Position numbers and translations under genes: made by a program
Notes under the pieces: model-generated
The model's input: only the letters and a program-made list of their open reading frames with translations
What the model was told of the DNA's origin: nothing
The model's database searches: none
Origin: F1-80-MAGs062 sp046345315
Lineage (GTDB): Bacteria; Planctomycetota; Planctomycetia; Planctomycetales; Planctomycetaceae
Direction: 5' to 3'
Assembly (NCBI GenBank): GCA_046345315.1
Contig: JBKDKA010000138.1
Location: 81,649-145,648, forward strand
DNA length: 64,000 bases
Shown: piece after piece, positions 34,003 to 43,708 of the stretch
Numbering within the stretch: position 1 is the first letter of the stretch
Layout: every line of letters starts with the position of its first letter

Positions 34003-35550
34003 ATGGCTGCTCAGAACAACAACGGCCTGATCATCACACTGTCCTGCTCTATGCTGCTCAGCGTGGTTCTGGCAGTCTTTACGTGGCTCACGGTGCGTAA
34101 CAACGCAGAACTTCTGCAGAAGACTGCGGATCTCGAAGCCAAGGCGAATAAAGCGGAATCTGAGCTTCGGGATCACATCACACAGGTCGAGAGCCTGAAA
34201 AAGGCTGTGATCGGAAGCGCTGAACAGCCCACAGACGCGGTTTTGACTGCCGTCGGTGAAACGGTGAAGGGAATTACGAAAGACGGCACCGAGACCGACC
34301 CAGGGCTCGAAGCGGCTCTTGTGAAGACCGGCACAGAACGCGATCTGCAGAAGCTGTCATCCGACGACCGCCTGCAGCAGCTGAATCTGAAGACCGTCGA
34401 TCTCCAGCAGACAGTGGAGCGAAAGGATGCGGAGATCGCATCGCACAGGTCTGCGGCCGAACAGGCAAATGACACGCTGCGGAAATCGGAATCCAAACAC
34501 AGCGAGCAACTTGCTGACATTACTTCCAAATACGATAACCTGAGTGAAGAACGAAATCGTCTTCAGGCAGAGTTCAACACGTTCAAATCACAGAAGGAAC
34601 GTGAGCTCGAAGATCTTCGCAATGATCTGGATGCTCGTCGCAACACAATCGTTGTCCTTCGCCAGAAACTGTTCCAGCAGGAAGACCTCAGCTTCGACAA
34701 ACCGGACGGTGCTCTGAAGTTTGTCGATCAGGAAGGTCTGAAGTGCTACATCAACCTGGGCTCCCACGACAAAGTCCAGGAAGGCACCTCATTCTCTGTC
34801 TACACGAAGAGCAACAACGGTGTGGGACGCCGGAACACGGAAGACGTCAAAGGAAAGATTGAGGTCGTCAATGTGATGGGACCAAATCTCTCGGAGGCAC
34901 GCATCGTTGATCAGGACCTTGGACGACCGCTCGCCGCTGAGGATCCAATCTACTCACCGTTGTTCGCGGCAGGTCGGCAGCTTCAGATTGCAGTCGTCGG
35001 AAACCTCGATTTTGATGATCATCCGGGTTCAGACAGCGATGAGTTCCGTCGGATCGTCGAAAGTTCCGGTGCAATCATTACCGTGCAGACGAGCCCGAAA
35101 GGGGACCTGCTGGACGGAAAAGGAAATTCCATCGAGGATTCAGATCTGAGTAAATACATCTCTGAGCAGACGCGGTTTCTTGTGATCGGAGACACCGGGA
35201 AAGACTCAGAAACAAAAGACGCGTCGAGGGCTGCGGATTACCATCGGATTCAGAAACAGTTCGAAAAGATGAACGAACTGGCACTTTCCCATGGTGTCTA
35301 TGTCATCAGCCTTTCGAGCTTCCTCGAGTTCATCGGATATTCAAAGAAACTGACGGCATGGACTCCGAAGGACGCATTTCCGGCAGCTCTCCCGAATGGT
35401 GCAAAAAGTTCCCGGCTCTCGGGAGGCCTTGGTCTCCGATCAAGCTCAGCAGCCATCGCGGGCAGCTTTTCAAGTCGACGTAAAGCAACATCTTCGTCCA
35501 ATGGCCACACCAGCAAGGCCTTCAAACAGCCAACGAAGATCAACCCCTGA
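34003..35550 (+). CDS. membrane-anchored coiled-coil protein, uncharacterised
   Basis: A 515-residue protein: one N-terminal transmembrane helix (~8-30), then ~190 residues of heptad-like coiled coil rich in Lys/Glu/Gln/Ala (residues ~35-225), then a globular domain (~230-440) with LQIAVVGNLDFDDH, a phrase like IVESSGAIITVQT, and RFLVIGDTG; this part faintly resembles a BRCT or Toprim-like alpha/beta fold. The last ~60 residues are a Ser/Arg/Lys-rich tail. The start ATG has GGAG ~7 nt upstream. It is followed by a strong terminator-like hairpin. I do not recognise the family. Confidence 0.75.
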   Translation: MAAQNNNGLIITLSCSMLLSVVLAVFTWLTVRNNAELLQKTADLEAKANKAESELRDHITQVESLKKAVIGSAEQPTDAVLTAVGETVKGITKDGTETDPGLEAALVKTGTERDLQKLSSDDRLQQLNLKTVDLQQTVERKDAEIASHRSAAEQANDTLRKSESKHSEQLADITSKYDNLSEERNRLQAEFNTFKSQKERELEDLRNDLDARRNTIVVLRQKLFQQEDLSFDKPDGALKFVDQEGLKCYINLGSHDKVQEGTSFSVYTKSNNGVGRRNTEDVKGKIEVVNVMGPNLSEARIVDQDLGRPLAAEDPIYSPLFAAGRQLQIAVVGNLDFDDHPGSDSDEFRRIVESSGAIITVQTSPKGDLLDGKGNSIEDSDLSKYISEQTRFLVIGDTGKDSETKDASRAADYHRIQKQFEKMNELALSHGVYVISLSSFLEFIGYSKKLTAWTPKDAFPAALPNGAKSSRLSGGLGLRSSSAAIAGSFSSRRKATSSSNGHTSKAFKQPTKINP

Positions 35551-35620
35551 AGGTCCGTGACAACAAAAGATTCCTCGGGGAACCGGCTCCCTGAATTCCG
35601 GTTTTCATTCTGATATCTTC

Positions 35621-35656
35621 AATCAGGCCACGACGATTCTTCGTCGTGGCCTGATT
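35621..35656 (+). terminator. rho-independent terminator-like hairpin
   Basis: A perfect 16-bp inverted repeat, AATCAGGCCACGACGA, loop TTCT, TCGTCGTGGCCTGATT, 70 bp after the coiled-coil gene stop. The stem is long and GC-rich; the T-tract after it is poor (TCTGAT). It most likely ends the transcript of the preceding gene. Confidence 0.8.
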
Positions 35657-35743
35657 TCTGATAGCTCTCTGACCTGAGATTGACTTCTGAAAGTGAATAC
35701 TGAACTTCATCACTCCGGCGACCTGCGTTGAAGAGACACCTGA

Positions 35744-36850
35744 TTGATTCGTATCGCTTTCGTCATCCCGACACTGGATCAGTCCGGCGCTGAAAGGCAA
35801 CTGACGCTGCTTGCTCAGTCATTGCCTCGCGATCTTTATCAAACACACGTCTTTGCGCTCAATCGAGGAGGATATTTCGCTGATGAGCTGCGTTCTGCCG
35901 GCATCCCGGTCACGATACTCGGCAAACGATTTCGCTTTGATCCGCTGACCTGGTACCGACTCCGAAAAGAACTTTCACGATTTCATCCGGATATCGTTCA
36001 GTCGTACCTTTTTTCCGCAAACTCCTATGTTCGCCTCCCGGGCATCTGCCCGAAGGGCTGCCGCATTGTGGTTTCGGAACGCTGCGTGGATTCATGGAAA
36101 TCATCGTGGCAGCTGAAACTGGATCGATGGCTGGTTTCACGTACGGATGCGATGACTGCAAATTCGAACTCCGTGGCCGAGTTCTACCAGGCAGTGGGAG
36201 TTCCGGGAAATCTGCTGCATGTCATCCCGAACAGTATTCCGGCACCATCCTCTGATGTGCCCCGTGATCGAACTTCCATTCAAAAGGAATTCGGTCTCGA
36301 CGAGGATTGTCGTCTGATCGGTTATGTCGGCCGTCTGGCTCGCCAGAAACGGCTGGAGGACCTCATCTGGGCATTCCAGCTTCTTCGGCAGGTGGTCAAC
36401 GGATCCCGTCTCATCCTCATCGGGGACGGTCCGGAACGAGATGCTCTTGCCGATGTGGCAATTAAACTCGACTGTCGAAATCTCATCACTTTTACAGGCC
36501 ATCGTGATGATGCGGACAGGCTGATGGAAGGGCTGGATGTTTTTTGTCTTGCGAGTGAATTCGAAGGGATGTCGAACAGCCTGATGGAAGCGATGGCAAT
36601 GGGAATCCCTTGTGTCGCCAGCAACATTCCATCCAATCGGGAACTGATCCGTTCGGAGGAGAACGGGCTTCTGTTCGAACCCGGTAACGCTCCTGATCTG
36701 ATGAAACAGCTGCGACGAGTTCTGGATGATCCGGACCTCGCGATACGTCTGGGGGAAGCCGGGCATCAACAGATAGTCGGGAACCACAGTGTGGATCGGA
36801 TGGTTTCCGAACACTGCAGACTTTATGAATCACTGCTTCTGCAGAACTGA
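35744..36850 (+). CDS. family 4 glycosyltransferase
   Basis: A 368-residue GT-B enzyme. It begins MIRIAFVIPTLDQSGAERQL, the usual start, from a TTG codon with GAAGAG upstream. The donor-site region shows YVGRLARQKRLEDLI, LILIGDGPERDAL and SEFEGMSNSLMEAMAMGIPCVAS (EGxSNSLMEAMA, the nucleotide-sugar binding helix). It likely elongates the same surface polysaccharide. It ends 44 bp before the asparagine synthase gene, in the same direction. Confidence 0.93.
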   Translation: MIRIAFVIPTLDQSGAERQLTLLAQSLPRDLYQTHVFALNRGGYFADELRSAGIPVTILGKRFRFDPLTWYRLRKELSRFHPDIVQSYLFSANSYVRLPGICPKGCRIVVSERCVDSWKSSWQLKLDRWLVSRTDAMTANSNSVAEFYQAVGVPGNLLHVIPNSIPAPSSDVPRDRTSIQKEFGLDEDCRLIGYVGRLARQKRLEDLIWAFQLLRQVVNGSRLILIGDGPERDALADVAIKLDCRNLITFTGHRDDADRLMEGLDVFCLASEFEGMSNSLMEAMAMGIPCVASNIPSNRELIRSEENGLLFEPGNAPDLMKQLRRVLDDPDLAIRLGEAGHQQIVGNHSVDRMVSEHCRLYESLLLQN

Positions 36851-36894
36851 ATCTTCAACGAACAGTCGTTCGAGTTTATCGAGGAATCTCCATA

Positions 36895-38859
36895 GTGTGC
36901 GGTATTGCCGGGGCAATCTGGTGGCAGGCTGACAAGGCGATCAGTCGCGACGTCCTTCAGAGGATGACGGACAGCATCAGCCACCGGGGCCCGGATGCGG
37001 ATGGGCACTATTTTCGCCCGGATCCCCCGCAATCCCCGGCAGATGGCTTTGTCGGCCTGAACGTTGCGCTGGGACACCGTCGTCTGAGCATCATTGACGT
37101 CGCCGGAAGTGCTCAGCCGCTTGGGAACGAAGACAATACGATTCAGATCATTTTCAACGGTGAAATCTACAACTACCGGGAACTCCGTCCCGAACTGATC
37201 GCCCGCGGACATCAGTTCCGGACTGACGGAGACACCGAAGTCATCGTTCATCTGTACGAAGAATACGGCCTGAATTTTGTCGATCATCTGCGAGGAATGT
37301 TTTCGATCGCGATCTGGGATTCCCGCAACCGAAGACTGATCCTTCTCCGCGATCGCATGGGGCAGAAACCCCTTTTCTACAGGATGGAATCCGGGCGTCT
37401 TTCGTTTGCGAGCGAACTCAAGGCTCTGCTTCAGATGCCGGGAGTCACACGCACCCTGGATCGGCATTCCGTAATGCGATTTCTGACGCTGCAGTACGTT
37501 CCTCACCCACACTGTATTCTGGAAGGTTTTCAGAAGCTGCCACCGGCCACGATGGGGATCTTCGAGCACGGTCGCCTGCGACTTCAGACTTACTGGACTC
37601 CACCGTTTAACGAGGTCGACGAAAGTCGAAGCACAACGGCCGACTGGAAGGACGAACTCCGCAGCACGTTGACCGAAGCCGTCCGCCTTCGACTTCGCAG
37701 CGACGTGCCTCTGGGAGCATTCCTTTCCGGAGGTATTGATTCCACAATCATCAGCGGGCTCATGCAGTCCCAGCTGGATCGTCCGGTGAAGACGTTCTCG
37801 ATCGGCTTCCCGGTCGCAGCATTCGATGAACGAGCATTCGCCAGACAGGCTTCAGAGATGCTCGGAACAGAACATCATGAAGCGATGGTCGAACCAGATG
37901 CGATGAGCATTCTGCCGCAGTTGATCTGGCATTACGACGAACCATTCGGAGACAGTTCCGCTATTCCGACAATGTATCTGTCCCGGATGACACGGGAGCA
38001 CGTGAAGGTCGCCCTGACCGGTGATGCAGGAGATGAACTCTTCTGCGGATACGACCGCTATCGTGCCGTGAATGTTGCCGGCATGCTCGATCGGGCACCA
38101 AAATGGTTTCGCAGTTTCTGGAACTCCGGAATCGCCGGTCTGATCCCGACATCAACAAGGCAGGGATCGTTCCGCAGACGACTGAAGCGATTCATTGAAA
38201 CCATGGGACAGGAGCCCGAGAGGAGATACCTGAACTGGATCACAATTTTCAATACCGCGCAGCTTCAGGCAATCGTCTCCGAGGACCTCTGGAAACTGAC
38301 GGCCGAGGAAGACCCGGCTGCCTGCATCTTCGACGCGTACCGCAGATATCCATCACGAGACTTCATCACGCGAACGACTGCAACCGACGTCCACACTTAT
38401 CTTCCCTGCGACATTCTGACCAAAGTTGACATCGCCAGCATGGCCGTGGGCCTCGAGGCGCGAAGTCCGATGCTGGATCATCGTGTCGTCGAACTGGCGG
38501 CTCGAATGCCGATCCAGGTCAAGCAGAATCTGAAACGTGGTAAACAGGTTCTCGTTGACACGTTTTCCGACCTGATTCCGCCGGAAATTCAGACACGAAA
38601 AAAAATGGGCTTCGGAGTTCCGATCGACCACTGGTTCCGGAAGGAACTGAAAACGCTGCTGAATGATGTCCTGCTTTCGGACCGGTGTCTCAGTCGTGGC
38701 CTTCTGAATCCTCAGGCAGTCAGAGAACTCGTCGAACAGCACACGTCCGGTCGCGTGAATCAGGCCTATCGACTGTGGAATCTTCTCTGCCTCGAACTGT
38801 GGCAGCGAATGTACCTCGATCAGGAACCTCCTATGTCAGCTCCGAACAGCCTTCCCTGA
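36895..38859 (+). CDS. asnB: asparagine synthase (glutamine-hydrolysing)
   Basis: A 654-residue two-domain amidotransferase. The N-terminal nucleophile Cys2 (MCGIAGAIW) forms the glutaminase active site; GHRRLSIIDVAG and NGEIYNYRELR follow. The synthetase domain has the ATP pyrophosphatase loop FLSGGIDSTIISG and GDAGDELFCGYDRY. It makes asparagine, or amidates another carboxylate with glutamine nitrogen. GTG start 36895 has GAGGAA 8 nt upstream. The position just after a glycosyltransferase suggests that it may amidate a glycan component (e.g. a uronic acid), as AsnB-like proteins do in some O-antigen clusters, but plain Asn synthesis fits as well. The last 24 bp overlap the convergent gene. 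Confidence 0.92.
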   Translation: MCGIAGAIWWQADKAISRDVLQRMTDSISHRGPDADGHYFRPDPPQSPADGFVGLNVALGHRRLSIIDVAGSAQPLGNEDNTIQIIFNGEIYNYRELRPELIARGHQFRTDGDTEVIVHLYEEYGLNFVDHLRGMFSIAIWDSRNRRLILLRDRMGQKPLFYRMESGRLSFASELKALLQMPGVTRTLDRHSVMRFLTLQYVPHPHCILEGFQKLPPATMGIFEHGRLRLQTYWTPPFNEVDESRSTTADWKDELRSTLTEAVRLRLRSDVPLGAFLSGGIDSTIISGLMQSQLDRPVKTFSIGFPVAAFDERAFARQASEMLGTEHHEAMVEPDAMSILPQLIWHYDEPFGDSSAIPTMYLSRMTREHVKVALTGDAGDELFCGYDRYRAVNVAGMLDRAPKWFRSFWNSGIAGLIPTSTRQGSFRRRLKRFIETMGQEPERRYLNWITIFNTAQLQAIVSEDLWKLTAEEDPAACIFDAYRRYPSRDFITRTTATDVHTYLPCDILTKVDIASMAVGLEARSPMLDHRVVELAARMPIQVKQNLKRGKQVLVDTFSDLIPPEIQTRKKMGFGVPIDHWFRKELKTLLNDVLLSDRCLSRGLLNPQAVRELVEQHTSGRVNQAYRLWNLLCLELWQRMYLDQEPPMSAPNSLP

Positions 38860-40263
38860 TCGCAGCAATCCGTCCACGACATTGCCATGAATATCCGTCA
38901 GGCGGAAATCCCGTCCCTGATAACGATACGTCAGCCGTTCGTGATCAAAGCCCAGACATCTCAGAATCGTCGCGTTCATGTCATGGATATGAACAGGGTT
39001 CTGGGCGATGTTGTAGCCGTAATCGTCCGTCTGACCGTAAACAGTCGCTGGACTGATACCGCCTCCGGCAAGCCACATGGAAAAACAGCGTCCGTGGTGG
39101 TCGCGACCGTAGTTTTCCTGCAGACCGCCCTGCCCATACACCGTTCTTCCGAACTCACCACCCCAGATGATCAGTGTGTCTTCCAGCATACCTCGCTGCT
39201 TCAGATCACGAATCAGTGCCGCCTGAGGCTGATCCACATCACGACACTGTTTCGGGATATTCGTCGGCAGTCCACCATGCTGGTCCCAGCCGCGATGATA
39301 CAGCTGAACAAAACGAACACCCTGTTCCAGCAGACGACGAGTCAGCAGACAGTTCGCTGCAAACGTTCCGGGCTTTCGCGAATCTTCGCCGTACATCGCG
39401 AAGGTGCTTTCGGATTCCTTCGTGGTGTCAATCAGGCCGGGAACCGAGCTCTGCATGCGGAATGCCATCTCATACTGCTTCATCCGCGTTGCGATCTCCG
39501 GATCTCCGGAGCTTTCCAGCTGATGCTGATTCAGCTGAGCAATCCCGTCGAGCATCCGACGACGCATCGTGCGACTGATTCCGGGAGGATCTGACAGATA
39601 CAGTACGGGATCGCCACTGCTGCGGAGTTTGACGCCCTGATGACTCGATGGCAGGAAGCCGCTGCCCCAGAGCCGTTCCAGCAACCCTTGATTGGCGTCG
39701 CTTCCGGAACCGTGAGAAATCAGAACCAGAAAGGCCGGAAGATTCTCCGCTTCGCTGCCGAGTCCGTAACTTGCCCACGCACCGAGCGACGGGCGGCCGG
39801 GCTGCTGTGACCCGGTCTGGATAAACGTGATTGCCGGATCGTGATTAATGGCCTCCGTGTGAACAGAGCGTACCAGACAGATCTCGTCTGCCACACTGCC
39901 CGTGTGCGGCAGCAGTTCACTCAGCCGCATTCCACACTGCCCAAAGGTCTGATATCCGAAGCGCGGAGCAATCACAGGAAAACTTTTCTGCCCGGAGGTC
40001 ATTCCCGTCAGTCGCTGTCCCTGTCGAATGGAATCCGGCAGCTCGGTTCCGTGCAGTCGCTTCAGATCAGGCTTCTCGTCCAGCAGCTCAAGATGCGACG
40101 GTCCACCCGACTGAAACAGATAAACGACCCGTTTCGCCGTTGCTGGAAAATGACTTTCTCGGACCGCAGCAATACCATCGTTCTGCATCAGCGATGCCAG
40201 TGCAGCGCTTCCCAGTGCCGTCTTCAGCACACTGCGACGTGTCATGTCGTTGGAAGAAATCAT
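38836..40263 (-). CDS. DUF1501 protein (Tat-exported, sulfatase-like fold)
   Basis: About 475 residues. It opens with TRRSVLKTALGSAALASL, a twin-arginine signal. The body has VVYLFQSGGPSHLELLDEKP, the DUF1501 hallmark, then INHDPAITFIQTGSQQPGRPSLGAWASYGLG, LYHRGWDQHGG and LIIWGGEFGRT. The DUF1501 domain is related to alkaline phosphatase/sulfatase folds; its catalytic role is not known. The start ATG 40263 has GGGAG about 11 nt upstream (a GTG at 40269 is also in frame). DUF1501 genes in planctomycetes usually sit next to DUF1549/1553 cytochromes, as here: 54 bp separate them. Confidence 0.92.
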   Translation of the reverse strand: MISSNDMTRRSVLKTALGSAALASLMQNDGIAAVRESHFPATAKRVVYLFQSGGPSHLELLDEKPDLKRLHGTELPDSIRQGQRLTGMTSGQKSFPVIAPRFGYQTFGQCGMRLSELLPHTGSVADEICLVRSVHTEAINHDPAITFIQTGSQQPGRPSLGAWASYGLGSEAENLPAFLVLISHGSGSDANQGLLERLWGSGFLPSSHQGVKLRSSGDPVLYLSDPPGISRTMRRRMLDGIAQLNQHQLESSGDPEIATRMKQYEMAFRMQSSVPGLIDTTKESESTFAMYGEDSRKPGTFAANCLLTRRLLEQGVRFVQLYHRGWDQHGGLPTNIPKQCRDVDQPQAALIRDLKQRGMLEDTLIIWGGEFGRTVYGQGGLQENYGRDHHGRCFSMWLAGGGISPATVYGQTDDYGYNIAQNPVHIHDMNATILRCLGFDHERLTYRYQGRDFRLTDIHGNVVDGLLRSGKAVRS

Positions 40264-40317
40264 CAGCACCTGACTCCCTGCCCGCGGCAGCTTTATTCTG
40301 TAATGGAAGCCCGCGAA

Positions 40318-43300
40318 CTATGGTTTGGAAATGGTTTCATCCAGATTCAGAAGAACACTCATGACTGTCGTCCACGATGCGACCTCTTCCGCCGAAAGAC
40401 GCGAATCTGAAGGCGAATTTCCGACGGCCAGAAGTCGCGTCGCCGCGTCACTCTGCCCCGCATATTCATCCTCAGCCGACTCCAGCAGTTCCCGCAGCCA
40501 GTTCAGCTCAGCAGGATCAGCATCCCTGACCAGAACAAAGCGAACGGCCATCTGAAGTCGAGCATCCACCGAGGATTCTCCCAGCAGAACCCGCTCAGCA
40601 AGTTTTCGCGACGCTTCCAGATAAGTGGGATCATTCAGCAGAACGAGTGCCTGAAGCGGAGTGTTCGTTCTCGCGCGACGGATCACACACGTCTCTCGAT
40701 CCGGTGCATCAAACGTCGCCATGCTCGGTGGCGGACACGTTCGCTTCCAGAATGTGTACATGCTTCGACGGTACAGGCCGTCTCCCGGATCAGGAACATA
40801 TTTCTCCCGCCGTTCCACGGAAACATCTTCCCAGAGACCCTCCGGCTGATACGGCATCACACTCGGCCCACCGGCCTTTTCCTTCAACAGTCCGCTGACA
40901 AACAGCGCGTTGTCACGCACCGTCTCCGCCGGAAGACGAAACCTTGGTCCCCGAGCCAGCAGACGATTCAGGGGATCACGTTCCTGCAGCTCGGGAGTGA
41001 CTCGCGCCGACTGACGATAGCAGGCGCTCAGAACGATCTGCTTCAGGATATGACGATCATTCCAATGATGGTCGGTCAACTCGCTCGCCAGCCAGTCCAG
41101 CAGTTCCGGATGGCTGGGCAGAGCTCCCTGAATCCCGAAGTCTTCGGCAGTTTCGACGATCCCCGTGCCGAAAAGCATTTCCCACCAGCGATTCACGGCG
41201 ACTCGTGATGTCAGCGGATGATCCGGGCGTGTCAGCCATCGTGCCAGATCCAGCCGGCTGAGAGTCTTCGCAGATTCCGTTGCACGCGAATCTGATCCGA
41301 CTGTACTGCTCGTCTCCGGAGCCGTTGATTTCGACGTCAGACTCACGGAGTGGTGATCGCCGGAAAACACGGCGGGAAAGTCGGCCTGCACTTCGTCACC
41401 GCGCTGGTCATACTGACCACGTTTCAGCACGAAACATGGGCGTCGGGTATCCGACTCCGCCATCACCATCGTGGAGGGAATCTCCGACTCGATAACCCTT
41501 CGACGTTTCTCACCAGCAATAATCTGGTCTCTCAGACCACGTGTTGTGCTGTCTGCATGATCCCTGAAATAATGCTGAACAATCCTCTGTTCTGCTGAGG
41601 TTCGCTGAGGCGGCGGCACGGAAAGCAATGGTTTCAGAGGAACTGCAGGCTGAGCACGAAAAAGAAGTTCGACGTCGGAGTGATTCAGAGCCAGAGACCA
41701 GAGACGGACATCATCCACCAGACCTTTCAGTGGAAGCGATGCGGATCGACGACCAATCCGAAACGGCTCTGCAACGCGAAGACTTCCCTCCAGCGGCGCT
41801 TCACGGGTGACTTCAAGAGGCATGAGCTGTGAGTCTGCAAAGATACGTATTCCCGAAGCTTTGCCGGAACCATCCCAGGTCAGTACCACGTGATGCCAGT
41901 CATTGAGCGTGACTGCATCCCGAGTCATCACTCGAATTCCGCTTTCCGGCCATTTCGTTGCGATGTGACAGATCAGATGCCCATTCTCTATCAGGAGATC
42001 ATATCCTCGATACGCCTGAGCCTCATCCTGACGACTGATGACTGCCGAAAGCTCTGCCGACTGAGGCTGTACCCAGAGTGAAACACTGAACGCATCACCG
42101 CTGTCAAAGTCTCCTGCTGCAGGAGCTTCGAACCAGGTCTTGCCGTCCAGGGCAATCGCCGAACCAACTTTCCCCGGGGCAGAAGTCTGTTTTCCACGCA
42201 CGACGGCCACGTCGAGTGAATTGACGACGTTGATCTGATCGTCGCCATCGGCCTGATCCATCGGCCAGTGTGATACGAGCCCCGCAGAATGCAGCGAGCT
42301 TGCCTGCTCATCCGACAGTGATGCTTCCCATGCCGCTGTCAGCTCTGCCAGTACGTCGCTTCGCTTTTGCAGCAGTGCTTCGGCGTCGACTTTCTGCTGA
42401 CTTAACTGTTCGAGCTCCCGCTGCTGTTCGGGTGAAGGCACGGCCAGCAGTGGTTCCGCCATGCGTCCTTTACTGTAAGAAACCACCTTGTCCGGTATGT
42501 TGTTGAAGAAGGCGGAGAACTGATAATACTCCCGCTGACTGATCGGATCGAATTTGTGATCATGGCAACGAGCACACTGAAACGACATCGCCATGAAGAC
42601 GCTCGCCGTTGTATGAACCCGATCCGCCACGTACTCAACGTGGTACTCCTCCTCGATGATTCCGCCTTCCGTGGTCAGAACATGATTTCGATTGAAACCG
42701 GTCGCAACCTTCTGAGAAAGACTCGCATCTGGCAGCAGGTCGCCGGCAAGCTGCTCCGTCAGGAACTGGTCGTAGGGAAGCCCCCGGGCAAAGGCATCAA
42801 TCACCCAGTCACGCCACGGCCACATCGTTCGTGATTCGTCATTGTTGTATCCGTTTGTGTCGGCGTAACGCGCCAGATCAAGCCAGTGCATCGCCATGCG
42901 TTCGGCATGTCGCGGTGATTGAAGCAGTCGATCCACGACCGACCCATAAACCTGATCGCGATTGGATCCCGGTTTCTTCAGATCCTTGAGAAACGCTTCC
43001 CGATCTTCAGGCGACGGAGGCAGCCCGGTCAGGTCGAGTGTCACGCGTCTCAGCCAGATCAGCGGATCAGCTTCGGGCGACGGATTCAGTTGCTCCGCTT
43101 CGAGACGACTGAGCACAAAACTGTCAATCGGGTTCTTCACCCATGATCCCTGACGAACTGACGGAACCTCCGGTCGTTTCGGGGACTGAAATGCCCAATG
43201 AGCAGAATTGGCGGCACCCTGTTCAATCCAGCGACGCAGGGTCGCCTTCTGGATTTCCGTCAGCTGTTTATCGGACTCCGGGGGAGGCATCCGGACTTCC

Positions 43301-43614
43301 GGGTCTGACGATTCGATCCTCGCCATCAACTCACTGGAAGCTGGATCTCCGGGAACGATGGCGATCCGACCGCTGTCGCCCTTTGTGCCTGCCTGATCGA
43401 ATACATCAAGACGCAGCCCGCCCTTTCGAGCTGCCTCATCGGGCCCGTGACAGCTCACGCAATGGTTTGCCAGAATCGGGCGAATGTGCTGGTCATATCG
43501 GATGGTTTCAGGGATTGAAACCTGACTTCCGGCTGGAGACTCAGATGCCTGAACGACGGAAATCTCCGTGAGCAGCAGCAGAGGGATCAGCACCAGGGCG
43601 AATCTTGATTCCAT
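40318..43614 (-). CDS. PSD1-type planctomycete cytochrome c (DUF1549-LamG-DUF1553)
   Basis: About 1098 residues from ATG 43614 (the frame stays open 29 codons further). Signal peptide residues 1-24, then PSCyt1 with RYDQHIRPILANHCVSCHGPDE (heme Cys52, Cys55, His56). Next is DUF1549 (WVKNPIDSFVLSRLE, LDLARYADTNGYN). A LamG/concanavalin-like domain (SLWVQPQSAELSAVISRQD, GSLRVAEPFRIGRRS) is inserted near the middle, then DUF1553 (HPLTSRVAVNRWWEMLFGTGIVET, LLARGPRFRLPAETVRDNALF). Such proteins are exported c-type cytochromes of unknown substrate, often linked with polysaccharide or sulfated-glycan breakdown. Genomic partner DUF1501 lies just downstream. Confidence 0.93.
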   Translation of the reverse strand: MESRFALVLIPLLLLTEISVVQASESPAGSQVSIPETIRYDQHIRPILANHCVSCHGPDEAARKGGLRLDVFDQAGTKGDSGRIAIVPGDPASSELMARIESSDPEVRMPPPESDKQLTEIQKATLRRWIEQGAANSAHWAFQSPKRPEVPSVRQGSWVKNPIDSFVLSRLEAEQLNPSPEADPLIWLRRVTLDLTGLPPSPEDREAFLKDLKKPGSNRDQVYGSVVDRLLQSPRHAERMAMHWLDLARYADTNGYNNDESRTMWPWRDWVIDAFARGLPYDQFLTEQLAGDLLPDASLSQKVATGFNRNHVLTTEGGIIEEEYHVEYVADRVHTTASVFMAMSFQCARCHDHKFDPISQREYYQFSAFFNNIPDKVVSYSKGRMAEPLLAVPSPEQQRELEQLSQQKVDAEALLQKRSDVLAELTAAWEASLSDEQASSLHSAGLVSHWPMDQADGDDQINVVNSLDVAVVRGKQTSAPGKVGSAIALDGKTWFEAPAAGDFDSGDAFSVSLWVQPQSAELSAVISRQDEAQAYRGYDLLIENGHLICHIATKWPESGIRVMTRDAVTLNDWHHVVLTWDGSGKASGIRIFADSQLMPLEVTREAPLEGSLRVAEPFRIGRRSASLPLKGLVDDVRLWSLALNHSDVELLFRAQPAVPLKPLLSVPPPQRTSAEQRIVQHYFRDHADSTTRGLRDQIIAGEKRRRVIESEIPSTMVMAESDTRRPCFVLKRGQYDQRGDEVQADFPAVFSGDHHSVSLTSKSTAPETSSTVGSDSRATESAKTLSRLDLARWLTRPDHPLTSRVAVNRWWEMLFGTGIVETAEDFGIQGALPSHPELLDWLASELTDHHWNDRHILKQIVLSACYRQSARVTPELQERDPLNRLLARGPRFRLPAETVRDNALFVSGLLKEKAGGPSVMPYQPEGLWEDVSVERREKYVPDPGDGLYRRSMYTFWKRTCPPPSMATFDAPDRETCVIRRARTNTPLQALVLLNDPTYLEASRKLAERVLLGESSVDARLQMAVRFVLVRDADPAELNWLRELLESAEDEYAGQSDAATRLLAVGNSPSDSRLSAEEVASWTTVMSVLLNLDETISKP

Positions 43615-43708
43615 AGCACTTTTCCGTCCTGCGATCCTGCCGGCATTCACGTTCGCATGAAGTCTCATCAGGATTTTACCCCGGTCCAAAAGTCTGACCA
43701 CGACGATC

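Noticed and set aside
33632..34030. 132-codon plus-strand open frame
   Set aside because: It overlaps the start of the coiled-coil gene in another frame and lacks any recognisable feature.
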